A DNA stretch of 64,000 nt from Deltaproteobacteria bacterium (GTDB lineage Bacteria; Desulfobacterota; Desulfuromonadia; Geobacterales; Geobacteraceae). Position 1 is the stretch's first letter, and each line of letters starts with the position of its first letter. Positions 50,121-59,120 of this stretch are shown here, in pieces. Location: the NCBI GenBank assembly GCA_009668975.1, contig SBEG01000002.1:178971-242970 (forward strand). The letters are read 5' to 3'. The notes below the pieces were generated by a model, which worked only from the letters and a program-made list of their open reading frames with translations, did not search any database and was not told the DNA's origin. The position numbers and the translations under genes are program-made.

Positions 50121-51452
50121 ATGGCCACTGAAATCACCATGCCGAAACTGTCCGATACCATGGAAGAAGGGGTCTTGATCTCCTGGAAAAAAAGTCCCGG
50201 GGAACGTGTGGACCGCGGCGATATTATTGCCGAGATTGAGACCGACAAGGCAACAATGGAATTGGAGGCGTTTGCTTCGGGAATCCTGCTCGAAACTCGT
50301 GTGAAGGCCGGTGACCTGGTGCCGGTCGGTACTGTCATCGGCATCATAGGTTCAGAAGGGGAAAAGATTTCTTCCGGAGAGGCGTCACCAAGCCCCGAAA
50401 TATCCAAGCAGGCTGGGGACAGCCAGAGTAAATCGGAAGTGAAGGTGTCTGAAAAAGAACCACCTTACGAAAAGTCATTACCGATAGCGGAAAGTGGGAG
50501 CGAACCGCCACCGCGAGAGCGGAAAGAGGCGGAAGCGGATAAGACTCTGGGTGGCGGGATGGAAAAAGCCTCGCCCATGGTCCGGCGTATGGCCAGGGAT
50601 CAGGGCATCGACCTTTCCCGGGTGACCGGCACCGGTCCCGATGGGAGGATCCTCAAGGAGGATCTTGAAGCGTTTTTACCGCAAGCTGAAATAAAACAGG
50701 AGCTGCCCCAATCATCGAAAACCGCCGCAGTTCTCACGGAAGCAACGGAAAGTCTTCCCTCTCGGCGCAGCAGTCTCAGCGGAGGTTCGGAACAGCTTTC
50801 CCGCATGCGGACAGCAATCGCACGGACAGTTATCGAGTCGTGGCAGACGATTCCCCATTTTACGGTGGTCATGGATATTGAGATGGGTGCCGCTGAAGAC
50901 CTGCACAAGAGCTTCAAGGACGTTGGAGACCCGGTATCACTCAATGATTTCATCATCAAATCAGTGGCAACCGCTTTGCTGGACTATCCCCGGCTCAATG
51001 CCAGCTGGGCAGAAGATAAAATTGATATTCACCCGGAGGTGAATATCGGTATTGCGGTCAATGTGGCCGATGGTCTGCTGGTTCCGGTTCTGCATGATTG
51101 CGGTAATCTTTCCCTGCGCGAAATCGCACACCAGAGCCGTGAGTTGATCGAAAGAGCCAGGACGGGTAAAACCGCCCAGGGAGATTTGAGCGGCGGGACT
51201 TTCACCGTTTCAAACATGGGAATGCTTGGTGTCGACGCGTTCACTGCCATCATACTTCCTCCTCAGGCGGGAATACTTGCCATTGGAACCGTAGCCGATG
51301 CGGCTGTCGTGCGGAAAGGCCACATCGTTGTGGCGAGAATGATGACAGCGGTTCTGTCGGCGGACCACCGGGTGGTGGACGGTGCCTATGGGGCTGGTTT
51401 TATGAAAAAGCTGAAGGAAATACTGGAAAATCCGGTCAGGCTGATGCTCTGA
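50121..51452 (+). CDS. pdhC: Dihydrolipoamide acyltransferase (E2 component)
   Basis: The 443-residue protein has one lipoyl domain (about 1-78, lipoylated Lys in EIETDKATMELEA), a charged Ser/Glu-rich linker, a peripheral subunit-binding domain (SPMVRRMARDQGIDLSRVTG, about 152-171) and a catalytic domain (about 215-440) ending in the HRVVDGAYG active site. The E3 (lipoamide dehydrogenase) gene is not in the window, so it must be supplied from elsewhere. GCGAGGG precedes the ATG. The E2 transfers the acyl group to CoA. The MITE-like repeat upstream may uncouple it from the E1 genes. Confidence 0.93.
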   Translation: MATEITMPKLSDTMEEGVLISWKKSPGERVDRGDIIAEIETDKATMELEAFASGILLETRVKAGDLVPVGTVIGIIGSEGEKISSGEASPSPEISKQAGDSQSKSEVKVSEKEPPYEKSLPIAESGSEPPPRERKEAEADKTLGGGMEKASPMVRRMARDQGIDLSRVTGTGPDGRILKEDLEAFLPQAEIKQELPQSSKTAAVLTEATESLPSRRSSLSGGSEQLSRMRTAIARTVIESWQTIPHFTVVMDIEMGAAEDLHKSFKDVGDPVSLNDFIIKSVATALLDYPRLNASWAEDKIDIHPEVNIGIAVNVADGLLVPVLHDCGNLSLREIAHQSRELIERARTGKTAQGDLSGGTFTVSNMGMLGVDAFTAIILPPQAGILAIGTVADAAVVRKGHIVVARMMTAVLSADHRVVDGAYGAGFMKKLKEILENPVRLML

Positions 51453-51495
51453 AATTAGTACAGAACTTTCTGGAGGGAATCTGGTAATTCTCAAT

Positions 51496-51556
51496 AAAAA
51501 CGGGATAGATCTGCTTTGTACATGCAGCAGCGGCAAAGTGATCTATCCCGTTTTTT
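51496..51556 (+). terminator. Intrinsic terminator after the dehydrogenase operon
   Basis: AAAAACGGGATAGATC pairs with GATCTATCCCGTTTTTT, with a shorter CTTTG/CAAAG stem inside. Its long stem and T run suit both convergent genes. Confidence 0.88.
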
Positions 51557-51574
51557 CATTTCTGTTCGAGCTGC

Positions 51575-52048
51575 TTACTTACTCCACTGCTCGTGAAAGT
51601 CCTTTTCGAAGGTCATGATAACCGTCATGCCATTGTCTAAAGCAACTTGAGCCACCAGAGGTTTACCGGTATCGTCGTCTTTGCCGGCAAGCCGATAGGT
51701 ACCTTCGATTTCCTCAATGACTCGAAACCCGTGTTTGACCAGCCTTTCTGCAGCTTCCTTGTGCAGTAGTCCCTCGAACACAAACGCCTGTCCGGCAAGC
51801 TGCCGGTTGTCCTGGTAGATGCATCCGGCTCCGATCATGGGTTCCGCGTTACTGACCTTGTAGATTTCCGCGGTAAGTCCATTCCCCAGTTCCAGGACCT
51901 CTTCAGGGGCGCCAAGCAGAGCGTGCACTTTTGCCTTGGGCATATGAACGCTTATCTTGTCTAAGGTTTCGATGTCGATCGCATGTACCGTTCCGGCAAA
52001 CGTGCTTATGACCAGGAGTCCAATAATAAAAGCCTGTATTTGTTTCAT
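51575..52048 (-). CDS. Secreted hypothetical protein, 157 residues
   Basis: A signal peptide of 23 residues ends VHA-ID. The mature part starts with KISVHMPKAKVHALLGAPEE, a SmpA/BamE-like beginning in which a short helix precedes LG-P, followed by a beta-rich region and a C-terminal TFEKDFHEQW. No enzyme motif. The gene lies just downstream of the PEGA-type lipoprotein gene (17 bp), probably in one operon; the spacing and the shared envelope location suggest joint function. Confidence 0.7.
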   Translation of the reverse strand: MKQIQAFIIGLLVISTFAGTVHAIDIETLDKISVHMPKAKVHALLGAPEEVLELGNGLTAEIYKVSNAEPMIGAGCIYQDNRQLAGQAFVFEGLLHKEAAERLVKHGFRVIEEIEGTYRLAGKDDDTGKPLVAQVALDNGMTVIMTFEKDFHEQWSK

Positions 52049-52065
52049 AATGGTATTTTCCTTTA

Positions 52066-52791
52066 TCAGTTGAATAGTGTGTCCAGGGATTTCAGGATTC
52101 CGGCGGGATTAACACTGACGCCAACAGAAGTGCTCGATTTTTTTGTTACTTGCGTGCCATCAGGCTGAACATAGCTGCTGGACGATGAGGAAGTCTGCCA
52201 GTTCTTCTGCAGAGGTTTAGCTTCAGAAAGTCCGGCGGCTCCCGCTTCAATTCCGGCCTTGAGGACATCGGTGGTCGAAATGTCCTGATCATCCGGCTGG
52301 TTTTGGGTGTCAGCTGCAGAGGATTCATCAGGGTATCCGCCGGTTTCGGAGTCAGCCGCCGCACGGCCGGCGAGGGGAATAAGCGTGACACGTACCGTGG
52401 CTGGGGTAAGGACGTATGCTTCACCCGTTTGTTCCTGTCCCGATATGCTGCCCACGCCACTGTTTAAAGCCATTCTGGCATTCTTGAAAAAAAGTCCTGT
52501 ATTAACCCCTGACTGCACCGCATTTAAAAGTACCTTATTTGACTGATACTGCCGGGAAATGACCACATCTTCCTGCCGGTAGTTCTCCTTAACAAGGGTG
52601 ATGATGTGGCTTTTGGTGCGCTCCAGTGAGACGGTGGCAGGTGTTTGCCCAACGAGAGTTCCGTCAGCAATGATTTTTGCGCCCAGCGGATTGCTCGATA
52701 CCGGGATGTCCTGTTTGAGGACCATCGGTTGGCAGCCGAATCCGAACAGCGCAATTCCACACGATACAACGATCAATTTCTTTTTCAACAT
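52066..52791 (-). CDS. PEGA-domain lipoprotein
   Basis: The 241-residue protein has a lipoprotein signal with lipobox FGFGC (Cys about 20). The following region, IPVSSNPLGAKIIADGTLVG then TPATVSLERTKSHIITLV, is a PEGA domain, a small surface-associated beta fold. The C-terminal half is rich in Ser, Thr and Asp, low complexity (SSSSSSY near 210). AAGGAG precedes the ATG. It is upstream of the secreted 157-residue protein in the same operon. Confidence 0.82.
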   Translation of the reverse strand: MLKKKLIVVSCGIALFGFGCQPMVLKQDIPVSSNPLGAKIIADGTLVGQTPATVSLERTKSHIITLVKENYRQEDVVISRQYQSNKVLLNAVQSGVNTGLFFKNARMALNSGVGSISGQEQTGEAYVLTPATVRVTLIPLAGRAAADSETGGYPDESSAADTQNQPDDQDISTTDVLKAGIEAGAAGLSEAKPLQKNWQTSSSSSSYVQPDGTQVTKKSSTSVGVSVNPAGILKSLDTLFN

Positions 52792-52945
52792 GCGTGTCTC
52801 CTTGAAGGTATGGTGACGACTCCAGGTCTGATGAGCGTGTTTACCTGCCGTATCTGAGATGCCGCTGATATAAATTCACTTATTAGCTGGCAGCTGTCAA
52901 GCAGTAACTATTACTTCAGCAATTAAACATCACACCTTGATGATC

Positions 52946-52994
52946 AGGGGCACGGCGTGCCCTGCACAGTTTTGGCGAGGCACGCCGTGCCCCT
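52946..52994. repeat. GC-rich intergenic palindrome
   Basis: AGGGGCACGGCGTGCC and GGCACGCCGTGCCCCT are perfect 16-bp inverted arms around a 17-nt spacer. This resembles common REP-type palindromes and lies between the lipoprotein and MCP promoters. Confidence 0.85.
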
Positions 52995-53152
52995 GTCTAC
53001 CAGTCATATGTTTCATGCCCCCGTACTACCTATTTTATAGGGAAAGCAGCTAATCAAGGATCTGTCGCAGATGTTGTCGATCAACACCTTGCTTCGATAT
53101 TGAAAAGATGGTGTGGCAAGTTGGTAAATATTGCTACTTTTCCTTTATAAAT

Positions 53153-53179
53153 TAAAGTTATTCCTGTTTTAGTCGAAAA
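53153..53179 (+). promoter_or_regulatory. Sigma-28 (FliA)-type promoter before the heme MCP gene
   Basis: TAAAGTTA-N11-GTCGAAAA matches TAAAGTTT-N11-GCCGATAA at 7 of 8 and 6 of 8 positions with exact spacing, 84 bp upstream of the ATG. The other MCP gene in the window has a similar site. Confidence 0.7.
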
Positions 53180-53263
53180 TATATTTGTCATTGAATTGTT
53201 ACAATCTCATATAAGCAACAGAGCATGATAGCCGGAGCGGAGACAGTTTGACGGGGGAGGAAT

Positions 53264-54850
53264 ATGTTCAAGAGAAAACTTACAGTTAAAGTATTGGCGA
53301 TTCTCGGCAGCACCCTGACAATCGGTTTTGTTACTTTAGGGTCGATTGCCATCTGGCTTCAGTTTAAGTCGACCATGGATTTGCAGCTGAAAAATACCCG
53401 GAATGTGGGATCGATCATTATTCGGGATATTGATGAATACATGATGAAAGGTGATTCGGCAGAGGTTTACAAATATATTGCGGAAGCAAAACAGAAAAAA
53501 TTTCTTATGGACCTGAAGATCTTCAATACCGCGGGCAAGGAACAGGACGCTGCGGGAGCAGCTTCGGTTAATAACACTGTTCTCCAGGCCTTGCAAAGCG
53601 GCAGGAGCATAGAATTTGAGCGGATTGATAACGGAATCCACACCATGAATGTGGCCGTTCCGCTGGAAAACGAGCAACGCTGCCAGGGGTGCCACGATGC
53701 CGGGCTGAAATATCTGGGCGCCGTGCTTCTGAAGACCTCGATTCAGGACGGTTATGACAGTGCACGCAAGCTCACCTACCTGCTGCTGGTGACAGGCTTG
53801 TTCTTTTTTGCCGCCATGCTCGGCAGTATCTATCTGTTTTTCCGCAAGGCAATCATCAGTCATATTCAGAGAATGGGCCGGACAATCGAGGAACTCGCAA
53901 GTGGCGAGGGTGATCTTACCAAGACGATTCCGGTAACTTCCCGCGATGAAATCGGCGGATTGGCTCAAGGTGTCAATACGCTGATTTCTAAAATACACAC
54001 TATCATGAGCCACGTCGCTGATGATGCCGTTCAATTGTCTGCCGCCGCTCAGCAATTATCAGCCACATCGAAGGAAATGGTGACCGGTATTCAGGAAGTC
54101 TCCGCCCAGACCGGAAATGTGGCAACCGCCAGTGAAGAAATGGCAGCCACTTCGTGCGAAATAGCCAACAACTGCGTCGTGGCGGCGGACCAGTCCCAGC
54201 GGGCAACGGCCTCCGCTTCAACCGGAACGGATGTTGTTGCAAGAACCATTGCGGTTATGGAGCGAATTGCCGGCAAAGTCCAGGAATCGGCCGCTACCAT
54301 TGAAAGTCTTGGTGCGAGATCGGATCAGATCGGCGAGATTATTGGAACGATTGAAGATATTGCCGACCAGACCAATCTTCTAGCGCTTAATGCCGCTATT
54401 GAAGCGGCCCGGGCCGGTGAACAGGGGCGTGGTTTTGCCGTGGTGGCTGATGAAGTCAGGGCACTTGCGGAGCGGACTACCAGGGCGACACGCGAGATAT
54501 CCGCTATGATCAAGGCTATTCAAGCCGAGACCCGGGAGGCCGTGGTAACCATGAAAAAAGGGGTTGTTGAGGTGGGCGAGGGGACAGGCGAGGCTGCAAA
54601 ATCAGGGGATGCGCTGCAGGAAATACTCGAACAGGTTAATGCCGTAACCAGCCAGGTCAGCCAGATTGCCGCGGCTGCGGAACAGCAGACAGCGACGACT
54701 GGTGAAATCAGCAGCAACATACATCAGATTACCGAGCTGATCCAGGAAGCGGAACGTGGCATCCGTGAGACCGCTTCTTCGTCAGCGCAGTTGGCCGTTT
54801 TGGGAGATGATCTGCTGCGGCAATGTGCCCAATTCAAGCAGGGGTCATGA
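53264..54850 (+). CDS. Methyl-accepting chemotaxis protein with a periplasmic heme c motif
   Basis: This 528-residue receptor has one N-terminal helix (about 10-30), a periplasmic sensor of about 140 residues, a second helix (about 170-192), HAMP and a signalling domain with [20 protein letters not shown] and [18 protein letters not shown]. The sensor carries RC140-QGC-H144, a CxxCH heme c motif. In Geobacter, PAS-like periplasmic sensors with a covalent heme are known in GSU0582 and GSU0935 type receptors. This suggests redox or ligand sensing. GGGGGAGG precedes the ATG, and a sigma-28-like promoter is present. Confidence 0.93.
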   Translation: MFKRKLTVKVLAILGSTLTIGFVTLGSIAIWLQFKSTMDLQLKNTRNVGSIIIRDIDEYMMKGDSAEVYKYIAEAKQKKFLMDLKIFNTAGKEQDAAGAASVNNTVLQALQSGRSIEFERIDNGIHTMNVAVPLENEQRCQGCHDAGLKYLGAVLLKTSIQDGYDSARKLTYLLLVTGLFFFAAMLGSIYLFFRKAIISHIQRMGRTIEELASGEGDLTKTIPVTSRDEIGGLAQGVNTLISKIHTIMSHVADDAVQLSAAAQQLSATSKEMVTGIQEVSAQTGNVATASEEMAATSCEIANNCVVAADQSQRATASASTGTDVVARTIAVMERIAGKVQESAATIESLGARSDQIGEIIGTIEDIADQTNLLALNAAIEAARAGEQGRGFAVVADEVRALAERTTRATREISAMIKAIQAETREAVVTMKKGVVEVGEGTGEAAKSGDALQEILEQVNAVTSQVSQIAAAAEQQTATTGEISSNIHQITELIQEAERGIRETASSSAQLAVLGDDLLRQCAQFKQGS

Positions 54851-54873
54851 TCTGGACTGCTTCTAACATTAGT

Positions 54874-54901
54874 GAAGCGGGACCGTTACCTGTCCCGCTT
54901 C
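54874..54901 (+). terminator. Hairpin after the heme MCP gene
   Basis: GAAGCGGGAC-cgttacct-GTCCCGCTTC is a 10-bp perfect stem, 24 bp after the stop, with a weak T-rich end (CGTTATCTT). Confidence 0.7.
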
Positions 54902-54962
54902 CGTTATCTTGTGCTCCAGTTACTACCGCAAGTGAGAATTGCCTTGAAGAGTTTTTCACTAA

Positions 54963-55439
54963 TCACTTATTGCAGGACATCTGACTAAAGGCCTCTTTTG
55001 CACCCTGTTCGATTTCTTCCACTGTCAGATCTTTGGTGTGTGTCGCCAGAGTCCAGTTGTGACCGAACGGATCTTTTACGGCACCGATGCGATCCCCCCA
55101 GAACATCTCCTGAACAGGCATCATTGACGATGCTCCAGTGTTTATTGCCCTCGCGAAAGCCTCATCGACATGCTCAACATAGAGATAAAATGATACGGGT
55201 GAGCCGCCGATGGATTCGGCACTCTTGCATGGTTCGTGCGGATTTTCATCCGACAACATAATGATCGAGTCGCCAATTCTGATCTCAGCGTGCACAACCC
55301 CCTTGCCATCGGGTCCGGGCATGAGGAACAGTTCCTCTGCGCCGAAGGCTTTCTGGTAGAATTCGATGGCTTTCCGGGAATCTTTCAGAACGACATACGG
55401 CGTTACCGTGTGAAAACCTTTCGGTATAGGTTTAATCAT
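54963..55439 (-). CDS. VOC family protein, PhnB/glyoxalase-like
   Basis: The 158-residue protein starts at ATG 55439 behind AAAGGA; a longer frame adds 10 residues. The VOC motifs are TPYVVLKDSRKAIEFYQKAF (about 10-29), GVVHAEIRIGDSIIMLSDEN (about 47-66), VDEAFARAINTGASSMMPVQ and the end DRIGAVKDPFGHNWTLATHT, as in PhnB-type 3-demethylubiquinone methyltransferase-like/glyoxalase proteins. No catalytic role can be assigned. The terminal KEAFSQMSCN is typical of the PhnB group. Confidence 0.92.
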   Translation of the reverse strand: MIKPIPKGFHTVTPYVVLKDSRKAIEFYQKAFGAEELFLMPGPDGKGVVHAEIRIGDSIIMLSDENPHEPCKSAESIGGSPVSFYLYVEHVDEAFARAINTGASSMMPVQEMFWGDRIGAVKDPFGHNWTLATHTKDLTVEEIEQGAKEAFSQMSCNK

Positions 55440-55538
55440 GATCGTAATCCTTTCTTGTCGTGATACCAACCTTCTGGTTGTTCAGTTTATCACTACCTTC
55501 GACGTTATCCACCATTTCCCCCCGGATACTTGACGCTG

Positions 55539-57302
55539 TCAGCGAATCAAGTTTGTATCCTGAAAATTATCGGTGCTGTTTTTTGAAAGCGATGAAGTAC
55601 CATCCAGCATTTCCGACATTTCCACCATCCTGATAAATTCGGCTCGATAGCCCTGGTCGTCTGTACCTTTGGCCTTACGCGCCAGTTCCAGGATCTGTGC
55701 ATACGTGGCGGTTCCTTTGTATTCCGAGTTCCGCAAGATCATACCCCATTCCGCTACTGCTGCCGCAAAACGGATGTTATCTCCTGCTTTATTGATGGCA
55801 ACTGCTCCGGCAGGTATTTTTCTGACAATTTCACTGCTGGTTTCTTCAGCCGGTTTTTTGTAGCGGAAGCGTATGGTGGCCAGTTCGTTCCTCGCATGGG
55901 CATCATTTTTTATTTGAGTTGTCTGGTATGTCAGTTCCTGGCTTACGGAGGACGCCCCATCCGCCGGCACGATCTCGTAGAGGGCGGTAACGGTATGACC
56001 TGAACCAAGTTCTCCGGCATCTTTGCTGTCGTCTGCGAAATCTTCCGGTCGCAGCAAACGTTTTTCATAACCGATCAAACGATAGGATTTCACTTTGGCC
56101 GGGTTGAATTCGACCTGCAGTTTAACATCCTTGGCTATGGTCAGCAGGGTGCCGCCAAACTGCGAGACCAGAACTTTCCTCGCTTCAAGCAAATTATCGA
56201 TATAGGCGTAATTTCCGTTTCCACGGTCAGCAAGTTTCTGCATCTTTGCGTCCTTATAGTTACCCATACCAAATCCAAGCACGCTGAGAAAAACTCCTTT
56301 TTTACGCTTTTGTTCGATGAGCCGCTCCATTTCGGCATCGCTTGATGCTCCGACATTAAAATCGCCGTCCGTGGCCAGAATGACCCGATTGTTACCGTTC
56401 TTTATGAAGTTTTCTCCGGCTACCCGGTATGCCAACTGGATTCCTTCACCACCGGCAGTGCTGCCGCCGGCCTGGAGGCTTTCCAAAGCGGCCAGTATTT
56501 TCCCCTTGTCGGCGCCACTTGTGGCCGGGAGCACCAGTCCCGCTTGGCCGGCATAGACGACGATAGCTACTGAGTCCTGTTTTCTTAACTGACTCACCAA
56601 CAATTTGAAGGATTTGATAAGAAGCGGCAACTTGTTCTCCTGGTCCATGGAACCGGATACGTCGATCAGAAACACCAGATTTGCGGGCGGGAGTTTTTCC
56701 GTCGCAATGTCAACCCCTTGTAGTCCGATGAGAAGTAGTTTGTTTCCCTTGTTCCAAGGGGCGCTGGTTAGCTCGGTATTGAAAGAAAAGGGCAGATTCC
56801 CCGTTGGTTGAGGATAGTCATACCTGAAGTAATTGATCAGCTCTTCGATTCTGACCGCATCAGGCGGAGGAAGTTTTCCGCTGTTGATGAAACGCCTGAC
56901 GTTGGTATAGGAGGCGGTGTCCACATCAATGGAAAAGGTGGATTGGGGATTTTTGAGTACTTCAAGGAACGGGTTTTCCTGGACCCGGTCATATTCCTCG
57001 GTGTTGAAGGCCTGGGAAGATGTCGGTTGGCGTGGCGGGCGGTAAGAAGGTGCTGACGAGGGGGGCGGCAAGAATCTTTCCATGGCAAGTTTGTGCATTG
57101 TACCGGAGGCACGAAAGTCGGCAGGTTCGGGAATTTCTGTCGGAATGACATTTGCCAGAGAGTCTTCGGGTTTAACCATTTCTTTACTGCTGCAGCCTGC
57201 CAGGCAGAGAGCGCCAAACAGCAGGCAGGCAATCATGGTACGGCCGGGCAGAAAGTGCGGCACATTCGCCTTTGTGTCTTTAAATAATTTCGTTTTTAAC
57301 AT
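55539..57302 (-). CDS. VWA-domain lipoprotein, YfbK family
   Basis: The 587 residues begin with a lipoprotein signal (lipobox LCLAGC, Cys about 36). After a proline-rich linker comes the N-terminal von Willebrand-associated domain (NPFLEVLKNPQSTFSIDVDT and YTNVRRFINSGKLPPPDAVR), then a VWA domain with MIDAS motif LVFLIDVSGSMD (about 212-223), and a C-terminal DUF3520 (about 400-580). The order matches YfbK-type proteins, metal-dependent adhesion-like domains of unknown binding partner at the outer membrane or periplasm. The ATG at 57302 follows GGAGGG. Confidence 0.93.
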   Translation of the reverse strand: MLKTKLFKDTKANVPHFLPGRTMIACLLFGALCLAGCSSKEMVKPEDSLANVIPTEIPEPADFRASGTMHKLAMERFLPPPSSAPSYRPPRQPTSSQAFNTEEYDRVQENPFLEVLKNPQSTFSIDVDTASYTNVRRFINSGKLPPPDAVRIEELINYFRYDYPQPTGNLPFSFNTELTSAPWNKGNKLLLIGLQGVDIATEKLPPANLVFLIDVSGSMDQENKLPLLIKSFKLLVSQLRKQDSVAIVVYAGQAGLVLPATSGADKGKILAALESLQAGGSTAGGEGIQLAYRVAGENFIKNGNNRVILATDGDFNVGASSDAEMERLIEQKRKKGVFLSVLGFGMGNYKDAKMQKLADRGNGNYAYIDNLLEARKVLVSQFGGTLLTIAKDVKLQVEFNPAKVKSYRLIGYEKRLLRPEDFADDSKDAGELGSGHTVTALYEIVPADGASSVSQELTYQTTQIKNDAHARNELATIRFRYKKPAEETSSEIVRKIPAGAVAINKAGDNIRFAAAVAEWGMILRNSEYKGTATYAQILELARKAKGTDDQGYRAEFIRMVEMSEMLDGTSSLSKNSTDNFQDTNLIR

Positions 57303-57504
57303 GGTTCGTTCTCCCTCCAATTGATCTTTTACTTGATTTGACAGGGCGAGAGAAAAAATGGTTCCCGAAAAAAGTTGCCGGTCACAATACTTTTTCAGCT
57401 TAATTTGCCATTACTAGCTTTTTCCTCAGTTAGTGAAACGCACCAGCTTATTCTGACTCACGTCATTTCCGTGCTTGTGCGTAGTAGCCCTAACGAAGGA
57501 GCAT

Positions 57505-57570
57505 AACGGGAATCCAGGAATTTCTACAACTTTAATAAACCCTGGATACCCGCTTTTGGGGGTATGACGA
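57505..57570. repeat. Palindromic repeat, SGESRNP-like family
   Basis: CGGGAATCCAGG and CCCTGGATACCCG flank a T-rich centre, with GCTTTTGGGGGTATGACG after it. It resembles the element at 9310-9393. Confidence 0.7.
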
Positions 57571-57620
57571 GTGTTGAGAAATTATGAAATTTAAACCGAA
57601 CAAATACAACATTAAAACAA

Positions 57621-57650
57621 TTGACATTAAATAATTAAAGAATGTATGTT
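57621..57650 (+). promoter_or_regulatory. Candidate sigma-70 promoter of the small protein/radical SAM pair
   Basis: TTGACA and TATGTT are separated by 18 bp in a very AT-rich region. The site lies 42 bp before the small protein start. Confidence 0.55.
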
Positions 57651-57691
57651 TTGTGCATTATTTAATTGCGGAATGAAAGGAGGTGAATGAC

Positions 57692-57910
57692 ATGGAAAAA
57701 ACCAAATCAATCGTCAGTTCTGAAGTTCTTGATTTCAAGGTCCCTCGTGAACTGGTCAAGAGTTTTGAGGAAGACCTCCGCGTGGTATTGAAAGACATTA
57801 ATCCTAAGGGAATTCTACTGTTGTCATCCAGGATTCTTGCCAACAAAGAAGCTGTAACCGCACTTGAAAAGAATTTTGACATCGTGGCGATACCGAAAGC
57901 CGGCAGATAG
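57692..57910 (+). CDS. Small protein upstream of a radical SAM gene (possible peptide substrate)
   Basis: The 72-residue protein starts at ATG 57692 with AAAGGAGGTGA in front, a strong site. It is charged and Leu/Ile rich: SEVLDFKVPRELVKSFEEDL, then GILLLSSRILANKEAVTALE and the end FDIVAIPKAGR. It contains no Cys and no Trp. No family is recognised. It stands 11 bp before a radical SAM/SPASM-like gene in the same orientation with its own candidate promoter, the layout seen for radical-SAM-modified RiPP precursors, but the sequence could equally be a helical partner protein. Confidence 0.7.
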   Translation: MEKTKSIVSSEVLDFKVPRELVKSFEEDLRVVLKDINPKGILLLSSRILANKEAVTALEKNFDIVAIPKAGR

Positions 57911-57921
57911 AAGCATATGCA

Positions 57922-59052
57922 ATGCTATCACGCAGAACGAGGGGCGTTTTTCACTGGTTTGAACAGAGAGAAAATCGTCCCTTCCTTTTTGGGGGTGATG
58001 ATTTGGAAAATTCCGAGCACGAGATGAAGTTCCTGGAAAACATCGGCATGATGATTTCCTATCAATGCCAGGTAGCCTGTCCTCACTGCATTGTTGAGGC
58101 AGGACCGGAGCGCTGTGAGAAAGTGGATCCGGCTGAGGCGCGAGATTGGCTGCGACAGGCCGCGGCATACAAGTCCGGAAAGATCAAGGGGGTTTCGCTG
58201 ACGGGCGGTGAACCATTTTATGATATGGAAAGTTTTCGGGATATTATGGAGTTTGGAGATTCAGCCGGGCTTTTTATGACAGCGGTAACAAATGCCTATT
58301 GGGCGACATCACTGCAGGATGCCGTTGAGCTATTGAGTTCCATTCCCGCATTGAAGATGCTTGGACTTAGCACGGATGTGTACCATCAGCAGTTTATCGA
58401 TTTCGAGCGGGTTGCCCATGCAATCCGGGCCGCGGAGATGTTGCACATTCCCGTTCAGATATCCGTTTGTACCGACAGCAAAAAGGACCCCGGCTACCAG
58501 GAAATCATGCAGAAGTTGTTGCAGATTGCCGACAAAGATACAATTGACACGGTTATGACCTACTCGGTCGGCAGGGCAGCGACCATGCTGCCCCAGGAAC
58601 ATCACCGGGTTGTTGTAGCGCCGGTTTCAGCCTGTACGGCAGCCGGTTCTCCGGTCCTCTTCCCTGATGGGCGTGTCATTGCCTGCATAGGTCCACTGAT
58701 AAATCTTGTTTCCGGACATCATCTTGTTCTTGGCAACCTGAGGGAAGATTCCTTAGAAGATATCTTAAACAGGGCGCAATTGAACCCCATTCTGCATACG
58801 ATTCGCATTTGGGGCCCCTATAGATTGCTGCAACTGCTGGAAAGAAAGGCGGGAGCCGTTTTGCTGAATCAGTTTCTGGAAAATAATGTTTGCGATATCT
58901 GTTATCGGATTTTTTCCAATCAGAAAATCAAACATCTTATTGAATCATTGGCCGGTGACAGGGACTTTATGCAAATGATCGCCTATGCCAGGTCTTTCTA
59001 CCTGAAGGAAAATGACATGCTGGAACTTCTCGGTGCGGAACGAGAAGGGTAG
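57922..59052 (+). CDS. Radical SAM protein with SPASM/Twitch-like C-terminal cysteines
   Basis: The 376-residue frame has a radical SAM cluster motif C49-QVA-C53-PH-C56 with GVSLTGGEPFYD (about 92-103) for S-adenosylmethionine. The C-terminal half has C238, C255 (in DGRVIAC) and C324-DI-C327, consistent with an auxiliary iron-sulfur cluster of the SPASM/Twitch type. The start is uncertain: a TTG at 58003 has a better site (GGGGGTGATGAT) and would give 349 residues. These enzymes often modify peptides. It follows the 72-residue small protein at 11 bp spacing. Confidence 0.88.
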   Translation: MLSRRTRGVFHWFEQRENRPFLFGGDDLENSEHEMKFLENIGMMISYQCQVACPHCIVEAGPERCEKVDPAEARDWLRQAAAYKSGKIKGVSLTGGEPFYDMESFRDIMEFGDSAGLFMTAVTNAYWATSLQDAVELLSSIPALKMLGLSTDVYHQQFIDFERVAHAIRAAEMLHIPVQISVCTDSKKDPGYQEIMQKLLQIADKDTIDTVMTYSVGRAATMLPQEHHRVVVAPVSACTAAGSPVLFPDGRVIACIGPLINLVSGHHLVLGNLREDSLEDILNRAQLNPILHTIRIWGPYRLLQLLERKAGAVLLNQFLENNVCDICYRIFSNQKIKHLIESLAGDRDFMQMIAYARSFYLKENDMLELLGAEREG

Positions 59053-59120
59053 GTTTAGCTCGTCAAGTATTATCCGAGCCCAGACGATGTGGCTGCATTC
59101 TCCCGGATAGCAACGTTTAC

